Shown here: positions 62,788-64,000 of the stretch, one piece after another
Position numbering within the stretch: the first letter of the stretch is position 1
Layout: the number at the start of each line of letters is the position of its first letter
The notes under the pieces: model-generated
The model's database searches: none
What the model was told of the DNA's origin: nothing
Seen by the model: the letters and a program-made list of their open reading frames with translations, nothing else
Translations under genes and position numbers: made by a program
NCBI RefSeq assembly: GCF_004792695.1
Contig: NZ_SRXU01000004.1
Coordinates: 1 to 64,000 of the forward strand
Length of the DNA stretch: 64,000 nucleotides
Source: Sphingomonas naasensis
GTDB lineage: Bacteria; Pseudomonadota; Alphaproteobacteria; Sphingomonadales; Sphingomonadaceae
Direction of reading: 5' to 3'

Positions 62788-63657
62788 ATGAACCTCATCA
62801 CTCTCACCGGCGAGCCCTGGACGGATTACGGCCTGCTCGACTCGGGCCATGGCCGCAAGCTCGAGCGCTATGGCGACTATCGCTTCATCCGCCCCGAGCC
62901 GCAGGCGATGTGGGCGCCCGCGTCCGACGACTGGGATGCGCATGGCGAATTCCTCCCCGGCTCGGACGAGGAAGGCGGCGGCCGCTGGGTGTTCCACAAG
63001 CCCACCCCGCGCGAAGGCTGGCCGCTCGCCTGGGAGGAGGTCCGCTTCACTGCGCAGACCACGCCGTTCCGCCATCTCGGCTTCTTCCCCGACATGGCGC
63101 CGGTTTGGCACTGGATGCGCGCGCAGATCGCCGACAAACCCGAGGCCGAGTGCATGAACCTGTTCGGCTATACCGGCGTCGGCACGCTCGCGCTGGCGGC
63201 CAAGGGCGCGCGGATGACGCATGTCGACGCCTCGAAGAAGTCGGTCGCCGAGGGTAAGGCCAATGCGGCGCTGTCGGGGATGGAGGACAAGCCGATCCGC
63301 TGGATGATCGACGATGCCGGCAAGTTCGTCGCGCGCGAGGTGCGCCGCGAGCGCCGCTATGACGGAATCATCCTCGATCCGCCCAAATGGGGCAGGGGGC
63401 CCAATGGCGAGGTGTGGAAGCTCGAGGAGGGCCTGCCCGGCCTGATCGCCGATACGCGCAAGCTGCTCGATGCCGATTCCCGCTTCCTGTTCCTCACCGT
63501 CTATGCGGTGCGGATGTCGGCGCTGGCGATCGGCGAGCTGGTCCGCCAGCATTTCGCCGATCTCGGCGGCGCCGTGGAGTGCGGCGAGCTCACCGTGCGC
63601 GAGGAAGCGCGCGGGCTCGAGCTGCCGACCGCGATCTTCGCGCGCTGGCGCCGCTGA
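62788..63657 (+). CDS. RlmI-like class I SAM-dependent methyltransferase
   Basis: The 289-residue protein has a C-terminal Rossmann-type methyltransferase domain: SAM motif NLFGYTGVGTLALAA, VDASKKSV, and the catalytic-type motif DPPKWGRG. This is the RlmI/RlmK (rRNA m5C/m7G) group, but the roughly 110-residue N-terminal part lacks a clear PUA domain. The substrate is probably RNA. The start at 62788 fits the first hydrophobic residues of the family. The stop overlaps the last gene (TGATG). Confidence 0.82.
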   Translation: MNLITLTGEPWTDYGLLDSGHGRKLERYGDYRFIRPEPQAMWAPASDDWDAHGEFLPGSDEEGGGRWVFHKPTPREGWPLAWEEVRFTAQTTPFRHLGFFPDMAPVWHWMRAQIADKPEAECMNLFGYTGVGTLALAAKGARMTHVDASKKSVAEGKANAALSGMEDKPIRWMIDDAGKFVAREVRRERRYDGIILDPPKWGRGPNGEVWKLEEGLPGLIADTRKLLDADSRFLFLTVYAVRMSALAIGELVRQHFADLGGAVECGELTVREEARGLELPTAIFARWRR

Positions 63658-63953
63658 TGGCGCTCTCGGTCTTCCTTGCGACCGCGGTCGCGGACGAAGT
63701 CGAAGGCCGTCGGCCCGGCGCGCGGCATGCGATGCTGATCTATGTCTTCGCGCGGGATTTCGAGGCGGCCCAGCGCAAGGCGGCGGGCGTCGCGCTCGGC
63801 GCCGGCTGGATGATGGTGCGGCTCGAAAAGGGCATGGAAGTCGTCGATCCCGCGGCGAACGACGATCCCGTACTCCGCGCGGCTGCCGGAACGGCGCTGG
63901 AGGAAGGCTCGGCGATCGTCGTGTACGGCGACGAGCTGCCGCCGGAAGCCTGA
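63657..63953 (+). CDS. Small hypothetical protein
   Basis: The 98-residue protein is a mixed alpha/beta sequence without signal peptide or membrane span. I do not recognise a family. The ATG shares one base with the methyltransferase stop (TGATG), so it is probably co-expressed. The region 63954-64000 after it holds no further gene. Confidence 0.6.
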   Translation: MALSVFLATAVADEVEGRRPGARHAMLIYVFARDFEAAQRKAAGVALGAGWMMVRLEKGMEVVDPAANDDPVLRAAAGTALEEGSAIVVYGDELPPEA

Positions 63954-64000
63954 CTTCGCGCCACCCTCATCGCCGCCCCCGCGGCGGCATCTCAGGCGGC

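Noticed and set aside
61189..63552. 787-codon minus-strand open frame opposite thrC and the methyltransferase
   Set aside because: Same reason: low-complexity Arg/Gly/Asp-rich translation, opposite well-identified genes, and it runs through the intergenic repeat element.

Overview
The window is chromosomal DNA of a high-GC alphaproteobacterium, most likely a Sphingomonas-type sphingomonad. This rests on gene content and neighbourhoods: an initiator-tRNA end, ydbH-ynbE-ydbL, argH-lptM-lysA, pyrE-pdxJ-acpS-lepB, a ctaC-ctaD-ctaB-ctaG-ctaE-surf1-thrC cluster, a TonB-dependent receptor, and an intergenic repeat built on CCCGGCGAAGGCCGGG. Genes are dense, many overlap by 4 bp (ATGA or GTGA), and many long open frames on the opposite strand are by-products of GC-rich codon use. 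I saw no insertion sequence, prophage, CRISPR array or plasmid gene.

Layout. 1-4060: 3' part of tRNA-fMet, a terminator, the ydbH-ynbE-ydbL envelope-lipid transport operon, then a 28-nt near-perfect inverted repeat. 4065-8949: a three-gene MFS/HlyD/outer-membrane efflux operon divergent from its TetR regulator, with two copies of one operator in the gap. 8946-12734: a phospholipase D-type cardiolipin synthase, rpoZ, rlmE-ppx and tRNA-Gln. 12752-18583: a TlpA-like thioredoxin, the argH-lptM-lysA-siroheme synthase-like-zntB operon, and an atypical receiver protein. 18656-24959: FMN reductase, PEBP and SDR proteins, two micropeptide genes behind a sigma54-like promoter, a diguanylate cyclase, a peroxiredoxin, outer-membrane phospholipase A and a histidinol-phosphatase-like enzyme. 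25115-31598: TldD, PBP1A, threonine aldolase, a drug/metabolite transporter and a sugar-epimerase-like protein. 31632-41009: three tandem secreted M28 peptidases divergent from aminopeptidase N, then a PhoD-like phosphatase. 41173-46593: a glycosylation cluster (GT39, two GT4 enzymes, a DUF2141 protein and a membrane protein). 46675-53414: TonB receptor, maiA, AI-2E-family transporter, lepB, acpS, pdxJ and pyrE. 53567-63953: the cytochrome c oxidase cluster, thrC, an RlmI-like methyltransferase and a small unknown gene.

How the genes work together. The cta genes encode the aa3 oxidase subunits (C, D, E), heme O synthase (B), the CuB chaperone (G) and Surf1; a phasin-like gene and an unrecognised exported protein sit inside this cluster. 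The three M28 peptidases and PepN form a divergent peptide-degradation locus. PyrE, PdxJ, AcpS and LepB form a housekeeping operon.

Most interesting signals: (i) paired TetR operators with leaderless-looking starts; (ii) tandem 35- and 31-residue membrane peptides behind a GG-N10-GC promoter; (iii) multi-hairpin intergenic elements, two of which place the downstream Shine-Dalgarno inside a stem arm; (iv) a siroheme-synthase-like protein that seems to keep only a stub of the methyltransferase domain; (v) the unknown exported protein inside the cta cluster; (vi) a receiver domain lacking its acidic pocket.
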